From NCBI RefSeq assembly GCF_016461715.1, contig NZ_JAEMUI010000007.1, positions 101,814 to 165,813 of the forward strand: DNA of 64,000 bases. The letters are read 5' to 3'. The position numbers and the translations under genes were made by a program. Below are positions 20,075-30,162 of this stretch, piece after piece. Below the pieces are notes generated by a model. The model was not told the origin of the DNA, ran no database searches, and was given only the letters and a program-made list of their open reading frames with translations. This DNA is from Marinomonas spartinae. Its GTDB lineage: Bacteria > Pseudomonadota > Gammaproteobacteria > Pseudomonadales > Marinomonadaceae. How positions within the stretch are numbered: position 1 is the first letter of the stretch; each line of letters opens with the position of its first letter.

Positions 20075-21301
20075 ATGAAGTTTCGTTTTTTGGTAGGTTT
20101 GATGGTGTTATGGAGTGTTGGAGCGCAGGCCAAGTTTGTTCAGTCTGGTATGGAGCTGGTGGATACCATTCCCAGTGGAACCAGTTTGTCGACGCCTGAT
20201 TTACGAAATGCTGTCACTGTATGGTGCAGTGAGTTTGATCAGGCAAAAACCGCTATTGATATTGCTCAGTTTTATGTGTCGGGTGAGCCTAATAGTAAAA
20301 ATGGTCCTTTACAAAAAGTAATCCAGCATCTAAGAGCTGCGGGTGAGCGTGGTGTTAAAATCCGCTTTTTAATGGATCAACATGGTTTAGGAATCTCCGA
20401 TAAAAAGACCATAGCAGAATTAAAAGCCATCCCCAATTTGACGTTTAAATTGATTGATTACAATAAAATTGGTGGTGGTATTATTCATGCGAAGTATTTT
20501 GTGATCGACGGTGGAAAGAGTGCTTATATGGGCAGTCAAAATTTCGACTGGCGTTCCTTAGAACAGATTCATGAAACAGGCTTGTTGGTAACCAATACAA
20601 CCATCGCTCGTGAAATGCAGGCGATCTTTGAGGTGGACTGGATGAATCAAGCGCTGGTTCAGCAAGGCCAACCTCCTATCGTGCTCAATACCACGACTGT
20701 GCTAGCGGATGAATCTCAACCTGATTATCTGGTTGCTAGCCCAAATGCCTTTAACCCACCTGGAGTGGGGGATTCCCAGAGTGAGCTGCCACGTCTTTTA
20801 GCCAAAGCAAAACACGAAGTCAAAATCATGGTGATGACGTACGCCCCCTTGTCTTATTCGACTCATCGACCACGACCTTATTATCCGATCATTGATACCG
20901 CCATTCGCGCCGCCGCTCAACGAGGCGTGAAAATTGAGTTAATGGTGTCGAGTTGGAATACGGGCAAACCGGATATTGATTATTTAAAAAGCCTACAGGT
21001 TTTACCAAACATTCAAGTTAAGATTGTGACCTTTCCTCAAGCCAAAGAAGGCTTTATTCCATATGCCCGCGTTTTGCATAGTAAGACAATGGAAATTGAT
21101 CATAAAATCGCTTGGGTTGGGACCAGTAACTGGGAAGGTGGTTACATGGATAATTCACGTAACTTAGAAATGGTGATGCAAAACGATGCGATGGCCAATC
21201 GTATCGCTGAGTTGCATCAGCAGTTATGGAATAGTCAATACGCTAAGCCATTAGAGGTGGATAAGGATTACCCAACCCCCCATCCTGGCTCGGAAAAATA
21301 A
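20075..21301 (+). CDS. secreted phospholipase D-like protein
   Basis: A 408-aa PLD-superfamily protein with a signal peptide of about 19 residues (ends GAQA). It has two HKD motifs: IIHAKYFVIDGGKSAYMGSQN (about 140) and VLHSKTMEIDHKIAWVGTSN (about 332), each with His, Lys and Asp present, so it should be catalytically competent as a phosphodiesterase or transphosphatidylase. It is probably periplasmic or secreted. GTAGGAG lies upstream of the ATG. The substrate cannot be told from sequence. Confidence 0.86.
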   Translation: MKFRFLVGLMVLWSVGAQAKFVQSGMELVDTIPSGTSLSTPDLRNAVTVWCSEFDQAKTAIDIAQFYVSGEPNSKNGPLQKVIQHLRAAGERGVKIRFLMDQHGLGISDKKTIAELKAIPNLTFKLIDYNKIGGGIIHAKYFVIDGGKSAYMGSQNFDWRSLEQIHETGLLVTNTTIAREMQAIFEVDWMNQALVQQGQPPIVLNTTTVLADESQPDYLVASPNAFNPPGVGDSQSELPRLLAKAKHEVKIMVMTYAPLSYSTHRPRPYYPIIDTAIRAAAQRGVKIELMVSSWNTGKPDIDYLKSLQVLPNIQVKIVTFPQAKEGFIPYARVLHSKTMEIDHKIAWVGTSNWEGGYMDNSRNLEMVMQNDAMANRIAELHQQLWNSQYAKPLEVDKDYPTPHPGSEK

Positions 21302-21313
21302 ATATTGTTAGCC

Positions 21314-21339
21314 AAAAGGGCCGCTTAAGCGGCTCTTTT
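21314..21339. terminator. bidirectional terminator
   Basis: A nearly perfect 26-bp palindrome (AAAAGGGCCGCTT/AAGCGGCTCTTTT) with A and T runs at opposite ends sits between the converging phospholipase and transglutaminase genes. Confidence 0.85.
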
Positions 21340-21393
21340 ACTGTTGAACGTTCCGTTACTATTAAAACGATTCGTTACTTGTACGGTCAGGTT

Positions 21394-22191
21394 TTAGTTT
21401 ATTGGCTCTGATGTCTTGGTGACTTGAACCTTTAAATCGAGCAATTCCACAGGAGGGCCGAATTGCGTGTAGATGGCAACATCTGCGGCATCTCGTCCAA
21501 AGGCAACCGCCACACGGCCACCAAGCAAGTTCGCTTGAGTGGGATCAAATGTGTACCAACGATCTCCCACATAGGCTTCAAACCAAGCATGTAGATCCAT
21601 GGGTTCTAATCCTTCCAGATAGCCCACTACCATGCGTGCCGGAATGGCGAGCGCACGACAGCAAGCAATGCCTAAATGGGCCATATCTCGACACACACCA
21701 CGGCCAGCTTCATTGACCTGAGAGGCGCTGATATTCTGCTCCCCTTGGCCTGGTGTGTATTCGATGGCACGGCGAATGTAATCCACAATAGCGCAGCATT
21801 GGTCGTATCCTGGTGCTAACCCTACTACGATGGATGACGCCATCTCGGTAAAGTGATCGGAATCACAGTAACGACTTGGGTGTAAAAACGGCAGTGTGTC
21901 GTTTGGTAGTTTTTGTATGTCGACAAAAGGCGCACCTGGCGCTGAATCGGAAGCATCGGCGGTTTCGATTTCCACGGACGTGCGAATGGTGAAGTGGCCT
22001 GCCGGCGCAACTAAACGTTGGCATAGATTGCCAAATGAATCGGTAAATTCTACCGCTGGCACACTGGGTGACAAAACATACTCTTCACGGGCAATCCATT
22101 GTTGCATGCCACTACGAGGACGCAGCATAAGCAAAAAGGGGGTAGGGGTTTCAATATAAAACTCAAGAGTACTGGAGGCTTGTAACCACAT
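21394..22191 (-). CDS. transglutaminase-like cysteine protease-fold protein
   Basis: A 265-aa protein of the bacterial transglutaminase-like family with its N-terminal beta domain. The catalytic triad is visible: Cys in [12 protein letters not shown], His in DLHAWFEAY and Asp in YTFDPTQ. No signal peptide is visible. The second ATG (22191) has GGTGGG about 8 bases upstream and is preferred to 22197. Such genes often pair with alpha-E or circularly permuted ATP-grasp genes, none of which is here. It is divergent from the FUSC gene. Confidence 0.83.
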   Translation of the reverse strand: MWLQASSTLEFYIETPTPFLLMLRPRSGMQQWIAREEYVLSPSVPAVEFTDSFGNLCQRLVAPAGHFTIRTSVEIETADASDSAPGAPFVDIQKLPNDTLPFLHPSRYCDSDHFTEMASSIVVGLAPGYDQCCAIVDYIRRAIEYTPGQGEQNISASQVNEAGRGVCRDMAHLGIACCRALAIPARMVVGYLEGLEPMDLHAWFEAYVGDRWYTFDPTQANLLGGRVAVAFGRDAADVAIYTQFGPPVELLDLKVQVTKTSEPIN

Positions 22192-22433
22192 AATCATGTC
22201 CCACCGATTGATTGTCTGTTTTTCACACTAACATCTCTTTGCACTAAGCGCTGTTTAATTTTGTGTTTTCTTTGCGGTAGCCGTTAAATTCCTATTTCTG
22301 GTTAAGAATGCGGATTTTTTTGCTGTTCATTAAAGGATTGCCACAGCTGGCTTGTAGTCCAATCAGTGTCCGTTTAGACTTCAACTTTGTATCCCAATAC
22401 GGCATTTTTTGTCATTGTTTTAGGAGAGTTTTC

Positions 22434-24644
22434 TTGGCAATTGGTCGCTTTAAGATATCTCTACAGGCGTTAACTAAGGCCGGGGGCGTTGGACAACTGT
22501 CTTACGGTATTCGTGTGTCTATCGCTCTGTGTGGGGCCATGGCGTTAAGCTGGGGGCTGGATTATATCTCTTTAGTGATTCCGCTGTTTCTTGGAATCAT
22601 TGCCAGCGCGTTAGCGGAAACGGAAGACAATTGGCTGGGGCGAATCCGCGCATTATCCATTACCTTATTGTTATTTATTATTGTCTCGTTTGGCGTGCGA
22701 TTATTGATGCCGCATCCGTGGGCATTTGGTATCAGTCTTTCTGTGGTCGCGTTTTGCTTGTCAATGGGAGGCGCCTTAGGTCGACGTTATGGTGTGATCT
22801 CTCAAGCGACATTGATCCTCTCTGTTTACACCATGATAGGTTTAAATCAAGCTACCCATGAAGTCCCTATTTGGCATGAGCCAGTGTTATTAACCTTGGG
22901 GGCCTTGTGGTACGGCGTGTTATCGGTTATTTGGGCAGCATTGTTTGTCCATGTGCCATTACGTCAAGCCTTGGCGACGCTTTATATTGAAGTGGGCCTG
23001 TATCTCAAAGTGAAATCTAGACTGTTTCCGATACTCAGTAGCGCTTCGATGGATGCGTTACGACTGGATCTAGCTCGGCAGCATGGACAGGTTGTGATCG
23101 CCTTGAACCGAGTGCGAGAAATTTTAGTGAGTCGCATTGGTAATGAGCCAACCAGCCCTAGATTAGGCCGTTACATCCGTTTGTATTTTATTGCTCAGGC
23201 CATTCATGAACGAGCCAGTTCCTCTCACTACAATTATTCGGATTTAGCCGAAACCTTTTTCCACAGCGATATTTTGTTTCGCTTACAGCGTCAGTTGTCG
23301 GCTGCAGGGGCCAGTTGCCGACAAATTGGTGAAGCCATCCGCACCAGTCAGTCCATTGATCTTCATGATAGTGAAGAGGCCATTGCGGGCGTTCAACGCT
23401 CTATGGCCTATTTAGAGAGAGAGGCTTTACCAACACAATGGCGTCTCTTTCGCTCGTTGCGACAGCTGACCGATAACGTGACGGCATTGCAACAAGAGCT
23501 TGATAAAGCCCGACAGCTAGAGGACGTATCTTTAACGGATGCATCACAACAAATTCCTCAGCCACGCGTGACATTTCGGTCTATTTTAAGCCAAATTCTT
23601 GATCAGTTAACGCCAAAGTCTCAGGTATTTCGACATGCGGTAAGGATGTCGATTGCGTTGACCTGTGGGTACGCCATTATTCAAAACATGCATTTGGATG
23701 TAGGCTATTGGGTCATGCTGACGACTTTGTTTGTCTGTCAGCCAACGTTTGGCTCCACCCGCAAACGCTTATATGAGCGTATGGCTGGCACTGTGCTCGG
23801 TTTGGTGGCAGCGTGGTCTCTGATAACGCTCTTCCCAGTGGAGGTCATTCAGTTAATGATTGCCGTTGTGGCGGGCGTGGTGTTCTTCCTTTCGCGAAAT
23901 AATCGTTACGTGCTGGCAACTGCCGCGATTACACTGATGGTAGTCTGTTGCTTTAATCAGGTTGCGGACGGTTATGCAGTCATTTGGCCGCGATTGTTCG
24001 ATACCTTGATTGGTAGTGTGATTTCTTGGTTAGCGGTATTTTTTATTTTGCCCGATTGGTTCTATCGCCAATTACCGATGACCTTCGCAGAAGGGCTGCG
24101 GCGTAGTGCGGAATATCTACAGGAGCTGATGCGTTTCTATCGCGAAGAGAACATGAGCGAACAAGCTTATCGTCGTAGCCGCCGTCGCGCCTATAATGCA
24201 GACGCTTTGTTAACCTCCACGCTGGTGAGTATGCTACAAGAGCCTGGGCATTTCCGGCGTGATGCTGAGTTATGGCAACGTCTGGTGATCCGAAGTCACA
24301 CCTTATTTAACTACATTGCGGCTTTTGGGGCCCATCGTGGTGCTTTGATTGAGCAGCCCAGTAATGAGTTATTGGTGTCGGCTGGCAACTATATTGTGGA
24401 AAGCTTGCACGAAGTGGCCCAGAGTCTTGAGCAAAAAAGTTTGGTATCCGATAGCTCAGCAGAATTTGAGCGCCTGAAAAAATTATTGGACGACTGTCCC
24501 TCAGAGGATGATGAGCGTCATTACTTTGTTTTATCCCAATTACAGTCTTTACTAGGGGAGCTCAGGCAAATTCGTCTGTTAACTCACGAACTGCAGGTTC
24601 AAGTACATGGTCGTAACATTAAGGGCGTGGAATCGGCAAACTAG
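22434..24644 (+). CDS. FUSC/YccS-family inner membrane protein
   Basis: A 736-aa membrane protein of the YccS/YhfK (FUSC, aromatic-acid exporter-like) family. Two hydrophobic blocks (about residues 25-170 and 400-530, each with about five to six segments) are each followed by a long helical cytoplasmic domain. The conserved motif in the second block is VMLTTLFVCQPTFGSTRKRLYERMAGTVLG-like (key residues QPTFGSTRKR). I choose the TTG start at 22434 because AGGAG lies 7 bases upstream; the frame is open further upstream (from 22308) without a ribosome site. The function of YccS is not established. Confidence 0.85.
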   Translation: MAIGRFKISLQALTKAGGVGQLSYGIRVSIALCGAMALSWGLDYISLVIPLFLGIIASALAETEDNWLGRIRALSITLLLFIIVSFGVRLLMPHPWAFGISLSVVAFCLSMGGALGRRYGVISQATLILSVYTMIGLNQATHEVPIWHEPVLLTLGALWYGVLSVIWAALFVHVPLRQALATLYIEVGLYLKVKSRLFPILSSASMDALRLDLARQHGQVVIALNRVREILVSRIGNEPTSPRLGRYIRLYFIAQAIHERASSSHYNYSDLAETFFHSDILFRLQRQLSAAGASCRQIGEAIRTSQSIDLHDSEEAIAGVQRSMAYLEREALPTQWRLFRSLRQLTDNVTALQQELDKARQLEDVSLTDASQQIPQPRVTFRSILSQILDQLTPKSQVFRHAVRMSIALTCGYAIIQNMHLDVGYWVMLTTLFVCQPTFGSTRKRLYERMAGTVLGLVAAWSLITLFPVEVIQLMIAVVAGVVFFLSRNNRYVLATAAITLMVVCCFNQVADGYAVIWPRLFDTLIGSVISWLAVFFILPDWFYRQLPMTFAEGLRRSAEYLQELMRFYREENMSEQAYRRSRRRAYNADALLTSTLVSMLQEPGHFRRDAELWQRLVIRSHTLFNYIAAFGAHRGALIEQPSNELLVSAGNYIVESLHEVAQSLEQKSLVSDSSAEFERLKKLLDDCPSEDDERHYFVLSQLQSLLGELRQIRLLTHELQVQVHGRNIKGVESAN

Positions 24645-24706
24645 GGTGAGTATTTATGCTTCTCCTAGCAGGCAGCAGGGGGCTGTTAAACTCCAGAAGA
24701 AATACA

Positions 24707-25570
24707 TTAGATTAAGTCATCTTGATGTTGTTTGACTAATTCAATCAGAAAATCCGCTACGGCACGAATGCGCTTGGATTGTGTTAAATCGCTTTGAATA
24801 ACCAAGTAGATTTCTTGATTCACCTCGGGAGTATCAGCGAGGCAGACCAGTCCTGCTGGTCGTGCAACAAGGTGCGGTAAGACTGACAAGCCCACATTGG
24901 CCAGACACGCACTGACTTGAGTGGCCACGGAGGTTGTTGTCAGAACGGGAGCTTTTCCTGCCAAGCGTTGAGTTATCCATTGTGCGGCGGGTAACTGCTC
25001 ATAGTGCTCTCCCCATTGAATAAATTTCTCATGATGGTCACTGGATTCTGCCTGATACTGGTGACTGGCATAGAGACCATAGCCTAGTGTTCCAATTCGT
25101 TGAAAGCTGACATTGCCATTGGTTGGACGTACCATACGCAGGGCAAGGTCGGCATCGCGACGATGTAAGTTGACGGTATGAATGTCGGTAACCATGTCGA
25201 TATGTAAGTGGGGGTGAGCCTGCTGAAAGAGGCCTAATGCGGGTAACACCAGTTGAGTCGCGAGGTTTTCAGCGGTGGCCACTTTGACTCTGCCTATCAA
25301 TTGCGTGGTTTTTTCCGCTCTTTGCGTAAGTGTAAACGCAGCGTTTTCCATTTCTTCTGCACTGCTGAGTAAATGCTTACCTTCATCCGTCAGTTGATAG
25401 CCGGTTTGAAAACGTAAGAAGAGAGGGGTTTCTAGGCTGTGCTCAAGGCGCTCTATTTTTCTCGATAGCGTTGCAATCCCGATATCGAGCGATTTAGCCG
25501 CCGCCGTTAAGGTACCAAAGCGTGCTAATGCCAAAAAGGCTTTGGTATCGTCCCACATTAATTCTCGCAT
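24707..25570 (-). CDS. LysR-family transcriptional regulator
   Basis: A 287-aa LTTR with an N-terminal winged helix (residues 1-65; FGTLTAAAKSLDIGIATLSRKI) and a C-terminal substrate-binding domain. It is AphB/DsdC-like in the WDDTKAFLALARFG start. AAGGAG lies upstream of the ATG. It diverges from a carboxymuconolactone decarboxylase-family gene 158 bp away, which is the likely target. Confidence 0.9.
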   Translation of the reverse strand: MRELMWDDTKAFLALARFGTLTAAAKSLDIGIATLSRKIERLEHSLETPLFLRFQTGYQLTDEGKHLLSSAEEMENAAFTLTQRAEKTTQLIGRVKVATAENLATQLVLPALGLFQQAHPHLHIDMVTDIHTVNLHRRDADLALRMVRPTNGNVSFQRIGTLGYGLYASHQYQAESSDHHEKFIQWGEHYEQLPAAQWITQRLAGKAPVLTTTSVATQVSACLANVGLSVLPHLVARPAGLVCLADTPEVNQEIYLVIQSDLTQSKRIRAVADFLIELVKQHQDDLI

Positions 25571-25728
25571 TACAGACTCCTTGAATTTTTCATTTATGAA
25601 AAACTGATTTTCTTTTATTGGTAAATATTTCGCTTATGAAAAATGTCATAGTAGCAACCATTGTGGTTGGTGTCGCGGACCAATCATGAAACTGAGCACG
25701 AAACATGGGTACGAAATGGGAGCCAGAA

Positions 25729-26130
25729 ATGAGTGAAGATCGTTATCAATTAGGATTGAAAAAATTGGCCGAAATAGATGGTGAACAGGGTCAAAAAGTG
25801 GTGGATGCACTACAGCCTATTGCTCCAGAATTCGCAACGTTAATGATCGAGTTTGGTTTTGGAGACATCTATAGCCGCCCTGGCTTGGATTTAAAGTCAC
25901 GTGAAATGGCGACGGTGGCCGCTTTAACCGCACTGGGCAATGCCGCCCCGCAACTGAAAGTTCATCTCCATGCCGCCCTGAATGTGGGATGTTCGCCAAA
26001 AGAAATTGTTGAAGTCTTAATGCAAATGGCCCTCTATGCTGGGTTTCCTGCGGCGCTAAACGGGCTATTTGCAGCCAAAGAAGTGTTTGCTGATCGAGGG
26101 ATTGCGTTAGCAGAAGCGCCGACTCCCTAA
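25729..26130 (+). CDS. carboxymuconolactone decarboxylase (CMD) family protein
   Basis: A 133-aa all-helical CMD-domain protein resembling PcaC (gamma-carboxymuconolactone decarboxylase): [20 protein letters not shown], then [41 protein letters not shown] sequence with His and Cys conserved. It lacks the AhpD CxxC motif. The ATG at 25729 has GGGAG 6 bases upstream; an ATG at 25705 is in frame but has none. Without other pca genes nearby, a catabolic role is open. Control by the divergent LysR is likely. Confidence 0.85.
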   Translation: MSEDRYQLGLKKLAEIDGEQGQKVVDALQPIAPEFATLMIEFGFGDIYSRPGLDLKSREMATVAALTALGNAAPQLKVHLHAALNVGCSPKEIVEVLMQMALYAGFPAALNGLFAAKEVFADRGIALAEAPTP

Positions 26131-26181
26131 GAAAATAATGTCTATAACGCATCTGTAACCCTCGTTTATAAAGGGTTACAT

Positions 26182-26216
26182 AAAAGGGTCGTCTATTTGA
26201 TTAGATGGCCCTTTTT
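26182..26216 (+). terminator. terminator after the CMD gene
   Basis: A stem AAAAGGG..TCTA/TAGA..CCCTTTTT with a T run. A second hairpin (GTAACCCT/AGGGTTAC) lies just before it. Confidence 0.8.
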
Positions 26217-26258
26217 GCGTTTGAAAGCTTTTGCGGTGATGTTTACGGAGTTCGCTAC

Positions 26259-26357
26259 ATTTTTATCTGGATAAAAAATATTACCCTGCTATTATATTTT
26301 TATCTGGATAAAAAATATTACCCTGCTATTATATTTATATCTGGGTAAAAATATAAG
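26259..26357 (+). promoter_or_regulatory. tandem palindromic operators upstream of DUF2239-MATE
   Basis: Two perfect 37-bp direct repeats (26259-26295 and 26296-26332) and a third partial copy (26333-26357) are present. Each full repeat has the palindrome TTTTTATC-TG-GATAAAAA at its core; the third reads TATATCTGGGTAAAAATA. The last copy ends about 20 bp before the DUF2239 start. Tandem palindromes in a promoter fit repressor operators, and autoregulation by the DUF2239 protein is the simplest guess. Confidence 0.75.
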
Positions 26358-26378
26358 TAACGCGAGTGAGAGCGGATA

Positions 26379-26948
26379 ATGAGTGCACAATATTTAGCCA
26401 TCTACGATAAAAAAATCCTTGCTAGAGGATCACTGGAAGAGGTTGTTAATCAGGTAAAGCAGTTGGGTGACAATATCGAGCCCATGGTTTTTGAGGAAGA
26501 GAGTTGCCGACGAGTGGATTTTAGCTGGTATGGTGATACAGAGACGGTGCTCAATAACCTATCCTCAGATAAAGAACAGACGGGAAAGCGCGGTCGTCCC
26601 AAGTTGGGGGTTAAAGCCAAAGAGGTGACCTTGTTACCTCGTCACTGGGAATGGCTATCGGCGCAAAAAGGCGGTGCATCAGCGGCGCTAAGAAGGCTAG
26701 TGGATGAGGCGCAAAGAAAGGCTTCCATTGAAGATAGAGTGGCCATTAAGCAACAGCAGTTAGATAAATTTATGCTAGCCTTTTTAGCGGACGAACCGGG
26801 TTTCGAAGAAGCAAGTCGTGCCTTATACCGCAATAGCAAAATAAGCTTTGAAACAGCGATTGACTCATGGCCTGATGACATTAAAGCTTTTCTAATAGAG
26901 AAGTTTCTGCATCTCTCTGAGTTACATAATGGAAAGGATTTCTCATGA
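26379..26948 (+). CDS. DUF2239 family protein, probable DNA-binding regulator
   Basis: A 189-aa DUF2239 protein. The middle (about residues 70-110) reads KRGRPKLGVKAKEVTLLPRHWEWL then GGASAALRRLVDEA, a basic patch followed by a strand-helix-helix pattern similar to ribbon-helix-helix repressors. The C-terminus is helical. Its stop overlaps the MATE start by 4 bp (ATGA), so the two are translationally coupled. With the palindromic repeats in front, a repressor of its own operon is plausible; that role is inferred, not established for the family. Confidence 0.8.
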   Translation: MSAQYLAIYDKKILARGSLEEVVNQVKQLGDNIEPMVFEEESCRRVDFSWYGDTETVLNNLSSDKEQTGKRGRPKLGVKAKEVTLLPRHWEWLSAQKGGASAALRRLVDEAQRKASIEDRVAIKQQQLDKFMLAFLADEPGFEEASRALYRNSKISFETAIDSWPDDIKAFLIEKFLHLSELHNGKDFS

Positions 26949-28369
26949 CAGAAGCACATAAAACGAATTATTTTTTACATTCCCCTCTGCCTATCGTGTT
27001 TCTAAAAACGGCAGCCCCTATTATTTTGATCATGTTGGTAAATGGGTCTTTTTCGTTAGTGGATGCCTATTTTCTGGGGGTGTTTGTTGGGGCTGACGCA
27101 TTAACAGCCGTCACCTCCATGTTTCCAGCGTTTATATTGATCGTTGCCTTATCAACGCTTGTGTCGAATGGCTTTGCCAGTTTGATGGCGCGGCAATTAG
27201 GGGCAGGAGAGTATTCTCGTGTGGTGGAAGTTTTCTCCCAAGCCATTAGTTTGTCGTTAGTGGTGTCTGGGGTGTTGATCGGGCTTTTTTTGATAGGAGG
27301 GCACGCATTAACGGCAGCGGTCAGCTATAGTTCAAGCCAAATTGCCGACATGGGTTATCGCTACATTGCCATTTTAGTGTTCTGCTCACCGCTGGTGTTT
27401 ATTTTAGCCATTAATAGCAATAGCTTACGCTGTGAAGGCCAAGTGTTGTTCATGTCGGTGGTGTCTCTTGCTTCGGTATTGTTCAATGGTCTATTTAACT
27501 ATTGGCTGATTGTTGGCATGCATTGGGGAGTTGCAGGCTCGGCATGGGGAACGGTCTTAGCGCAGGCAGTGTCTTTAGTAATGGTTTTTTTGTACCGAAA
27601 ATACCACCGCAATGAGATTAAGCTTCAGGTTATTCTGCTTTCTAGATCTCGCCAGCACTGGTTGACGTTTTTGGCGTTAGGGGCACCTTCTAGCTTAAAT
27701 TATATCGGTCTGGCGCTCACATCGGGTGCTATTTTATACAATTTGCAAACGTGGGACGCAGCGAATTACGCAACGACTGTGGGCGCTTATGGCATTATCA
27801 CCCGTTTAATGACATTTATTTTTCTGCCTTTACTGGGGCTGAGTATGGCATTTCAAGCCATCGTCGGGAATAACGTCGGGGCCAATCAATTAGCCCGAGT
27901 CAATACCAGTATCAAAATCGCTCTGGCTGCCGCCTTTGTCTATTGCTTGTTTTTTCAAGTCATTACGTTTGTTTTTAGACGTGATTTAGGGGCGTTATTT
28001 GTCAGTGATCAGGCGGTCATTAATGGCGTAGTGCGGATTTTACCTTTTTCAACGTTGGCACTGTTTTTAGTGGGGCCACAGATGATGATCAGCATGTTTT
28101 TTCAGGCCATTGGTGATGCAAGAAGAGCAGGGATTTTGGGAATTATGAAAACCTATGCGTTTTCTCTGCCGTTAATTTTTATTTTGCCATTGTTCTTTTC
28201 AGAATGGGGAATTTGGTATGCGGCTCCCATTACGGAAGGGTTGGCATTGCTGTTAACCATCTTGGTATTGAGTCAACGTAGCCATGCCCACAATGCTCCA
28301 TATGGTTTGTTTTACCAAGAAAATACCGCCGACAGACTGCTTGTGACCAAGCAGCCTGAAAATGGATGA
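26945..28369 (+). CDS. MATE-family multidrug/metabolite efflux transporter
   Basis: A 474-aa inner-membrane protein with about twelve hydrophobic segments in two halves. MATE-type features are AAPIILIMLVNGSFSLVDAYFLG-like helix 1, the acidic residue in VDAYFLG, and GVAGSAWGTVLAQ near the midpoint. It exports cationic compounds using a Na+ or H+ gradient. It overlaps DUF2239 and converges on the FAD dehydrogenase gene only 2 bp away. Confidence 0.9.
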   Translation: MTEAHKTNYFLHSPLPIVFLKTAAPIILIMLVNGSFSLVDAYFLGVFVGADALTAVTSMFPAFILIVALSTLVSNGFASLMARQLGAGEYSRVVEVFSQAISLSLVVSGVLIGLFLIGGHALTAAVSYSSSQIADMGYRYIAILVFCSPLVFILAINSNSLRCEGQVLFMSVVSLASVLFNGLFNYWLIVGMHWGVAGSAWGTVLAQAVSLVMVFLYRKYHRNEIKLQVILLSRSRQHWLTFLALGAPSSLNYIGLALTSGAILYNLQTWDAANYATTVGAYGIITRLMTFIFLPLLGLSMAFQAIVGNNVGANQLARVNTSIKIALAAAFVYCLFFQVITFVFRRDLGALFVSDQAVINGVVRILPFSTLALFLVGPQMMISMFFQAIGDARRAGILGIMKTYAFSLPLIFILPLFFSEWGIWYAAPITEGLALLLTILVLSQRSHAHNAPYGLFYQENTADRLLVTKQPENG

Positions 28370-28371
28370 TT

Positions 28372-29985
28372 TTAGCCGATTGTTGTCTTATTGATGTTCA
28401 ATGCCATGGCTTCGGCGATTTTAATGCCATCAATGGCGGCCGACATGATGCCGCCAGCGTAGCCTGCCCCTTCACCTGCAGGGTACAGGCCTTTTATATT
28501 GATGCTTTCTAAGGTATCAGGGTCGCGTTTGATATTAATCGGCGCCGAGGTGCGTGTTTCTACCCCTGTGAGCAGGGCATCATCTAGGGCAAAGCCACGA
28601 ATCTTCTTGTTGAAAGCGGGAATCGCTTCACGAATCGCCTCGATACAAAAGTCAGGTAGGGCATCAGCAAGGTTCGTGAGCTTGATACCTGGCTTAAAAG
28701 AAGGCGTGACTGAGCCGAGTTTTTTTGGCGTTTCATTTCTTAAAAATGCCCCGACGGTTTGCGCTGGTGCGTCGTAATTGCTGCCGCCAAGTTCGTAAGC
28801 AAGGCTTTCTAATTTGCGCTGGAATTCAATGCCCGCAAGCGGTCCACCGGGGTAATCCGAAGGGTCAATGCCGACGACAATGGCACTGTTGGCGTTACGT
28901 TCATTGCGAGAATACTGACTCATGCCATTAGTGACCACGCGATTTTCTTCCGATGTGGCGGCAACGACGGTTCCACCTGGGCACATGCAGAAACTGTAAA
29001 CGGAACGACCATTTTTACAGTGATGAACCAATTTATAATCGGCCGCCCCAAGGATCTCATTACCTGCATTCGGACCAAAGCGGGCTTTATCGATGGTCGA
29101 TTGCTCATGCTCAATACGAAAACCTACGGAGAACGGCTTAGCCTCGATGTAAACGCCCTTATTGTGGAGCATTTCAAAGGTATCACGCGCACTGTGACCA
29201 ATGGCGATGGCTATATGTTTGGAGTGCAGTTGTTCGCCATTTGCTAGAGTGACGCCCGTAATTCGACCGTTTTCAATGTGTAAATCCTCCACCCGGGAAC
29301 TGAAGCGAATTTCACCGCCTAGCTCCAAAATTTGAGCGCGCATTTTTTCCACCATAGCGACCAATTTAAATGTGCCAATGTGTGGTTTACTGACGTAAAG
29401 AATTTCGTCTGGTGCACCGGCGGCCACAAACTCGTTAAGGACTTTACGGCTGTATTGTTTCGGGTCTTTGACTTGGCTATAGAGTTTGCCATCGGAGAAG
29501 GTTCCCGCGCCCCCTTCACCAAACTGGACGTTGGATTCAGTATTCAAAATCTTCTTACGCCAGAAACCAAAAGTGTCTTTCGTGCGTTCTCTTACTTCTT
29601 TGCCTCGTTCTAGAACGATTGGCTTGTAGCCCATTTGTGCTAACACTAGGGCGGCTAACAAGCCACAAGGACCAAAACCGATAATGATAGGGCGTTCGGT
29701 GAGAGTTGCGGGGGCTTGTGCGACGGGGTGATACTCTAAATCAGGTGTCTCTTTGACTTGCTGATGGTCAGCAAATTTGCTTAATAGTGCCTCGTTACAA
29801 CGGGTTTCCACATCTAGGGTATAAATCAGCAAGATGCGTGTTTTTTTTCGAGCGTCGTAACCACGACGGAAAATATTAAAGCGGATGAGTTGTTCTGCAC
29901 CGATATTGAGGGTCGATAAAATCGCGTTTTCCAGTGCCGCTTCGTTGTGGTCTAGCGGTAATTGGATATTCGAAAGTCGTATCAT
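28372..29985 (-). CDS. FAD-dependent dehydrogenase (COG2509 type)
   Basis: A 537-aa flavoprotein oxidoreductase of the uncharacterised COG2509 family. After an N-terminal domain of about 90 residues comes the dinucleotide-binding motif IIGFGPCGLLAALVLAQMG. Next come VQFGEGGAGTFSDGKL and FCMCPGGTVVAATSE, both typical of this family, and GAGYAGGIMSAAIDG at the C-terminus closing the FAD site. The ATG at 29985 is used; a TTG 4 codons upstream is possible and neither has a strong ribosome site. Confidence 0.88.
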   Translation of the reverse strand: MIRLSNIQLPLDHNEAALENAILSTLNIGAEQLIRFNIFRRGYDARKKTRILLIYTLDVETRCNEALLSKFADHQQVKETPDLEYHPVAQAPATLTERPIIIGFGPCGLLAALVLAQMGYKPIVLERGKEVRERTKDTFGFWRKKILNTESNVQFGEGGAGTFSDGKLYSQVKDPKQYSRKVLNEFVAAGAPDEILYVSKPHIGTFKLVAMVEKMRAQILELGGEIRFSSRVEDLHIENGRITGVTLANGEQLHSKHIAIAIGHSARDTFEMLHNKGVYIEAKPFSVGFRIEHEQSTIDKARFGPNAGNEILGAADYKLVHHCKNGRSVYSFCMCPGGTVVAATSEENRVVTNGMSQYSRNERNANSAIVVGIDPSDYPGGPLAGIEFQRKLESLAYELGGSNYDAPAQTVGAFLRNETPKKLGSVTPSFKPGIKLTNLADALPDFCIEAIREAIPAFNKKIRGFALDDALLTGVETRTSAPINIKRDPDTLESINIKGLYPAGEGAGYAGGIMSAAIDGIKIAEAMALNINKTTIG

Positions 29986-30162
29986 AAGAGGTATCAAGGT
30001 CTAAAGAGTGAACGAAAGTAAATAGCGCGGATGATACGATATTTCGGAAGAAAAAGCTGGTAAAACTTGTGTCATTTATCACGGATAGAATGAGACCAGT
30101 AGACTTGTCAGTCATATTTTAGCGGTTACACTCTTAACTCTTAGTTTGTGGTATATGGTGAG

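Noticed and set aside
26259..26357. CRISPR array
   Set aside because: The repeats are contiguous without spacers and lie in a promoter; they fit operators better.
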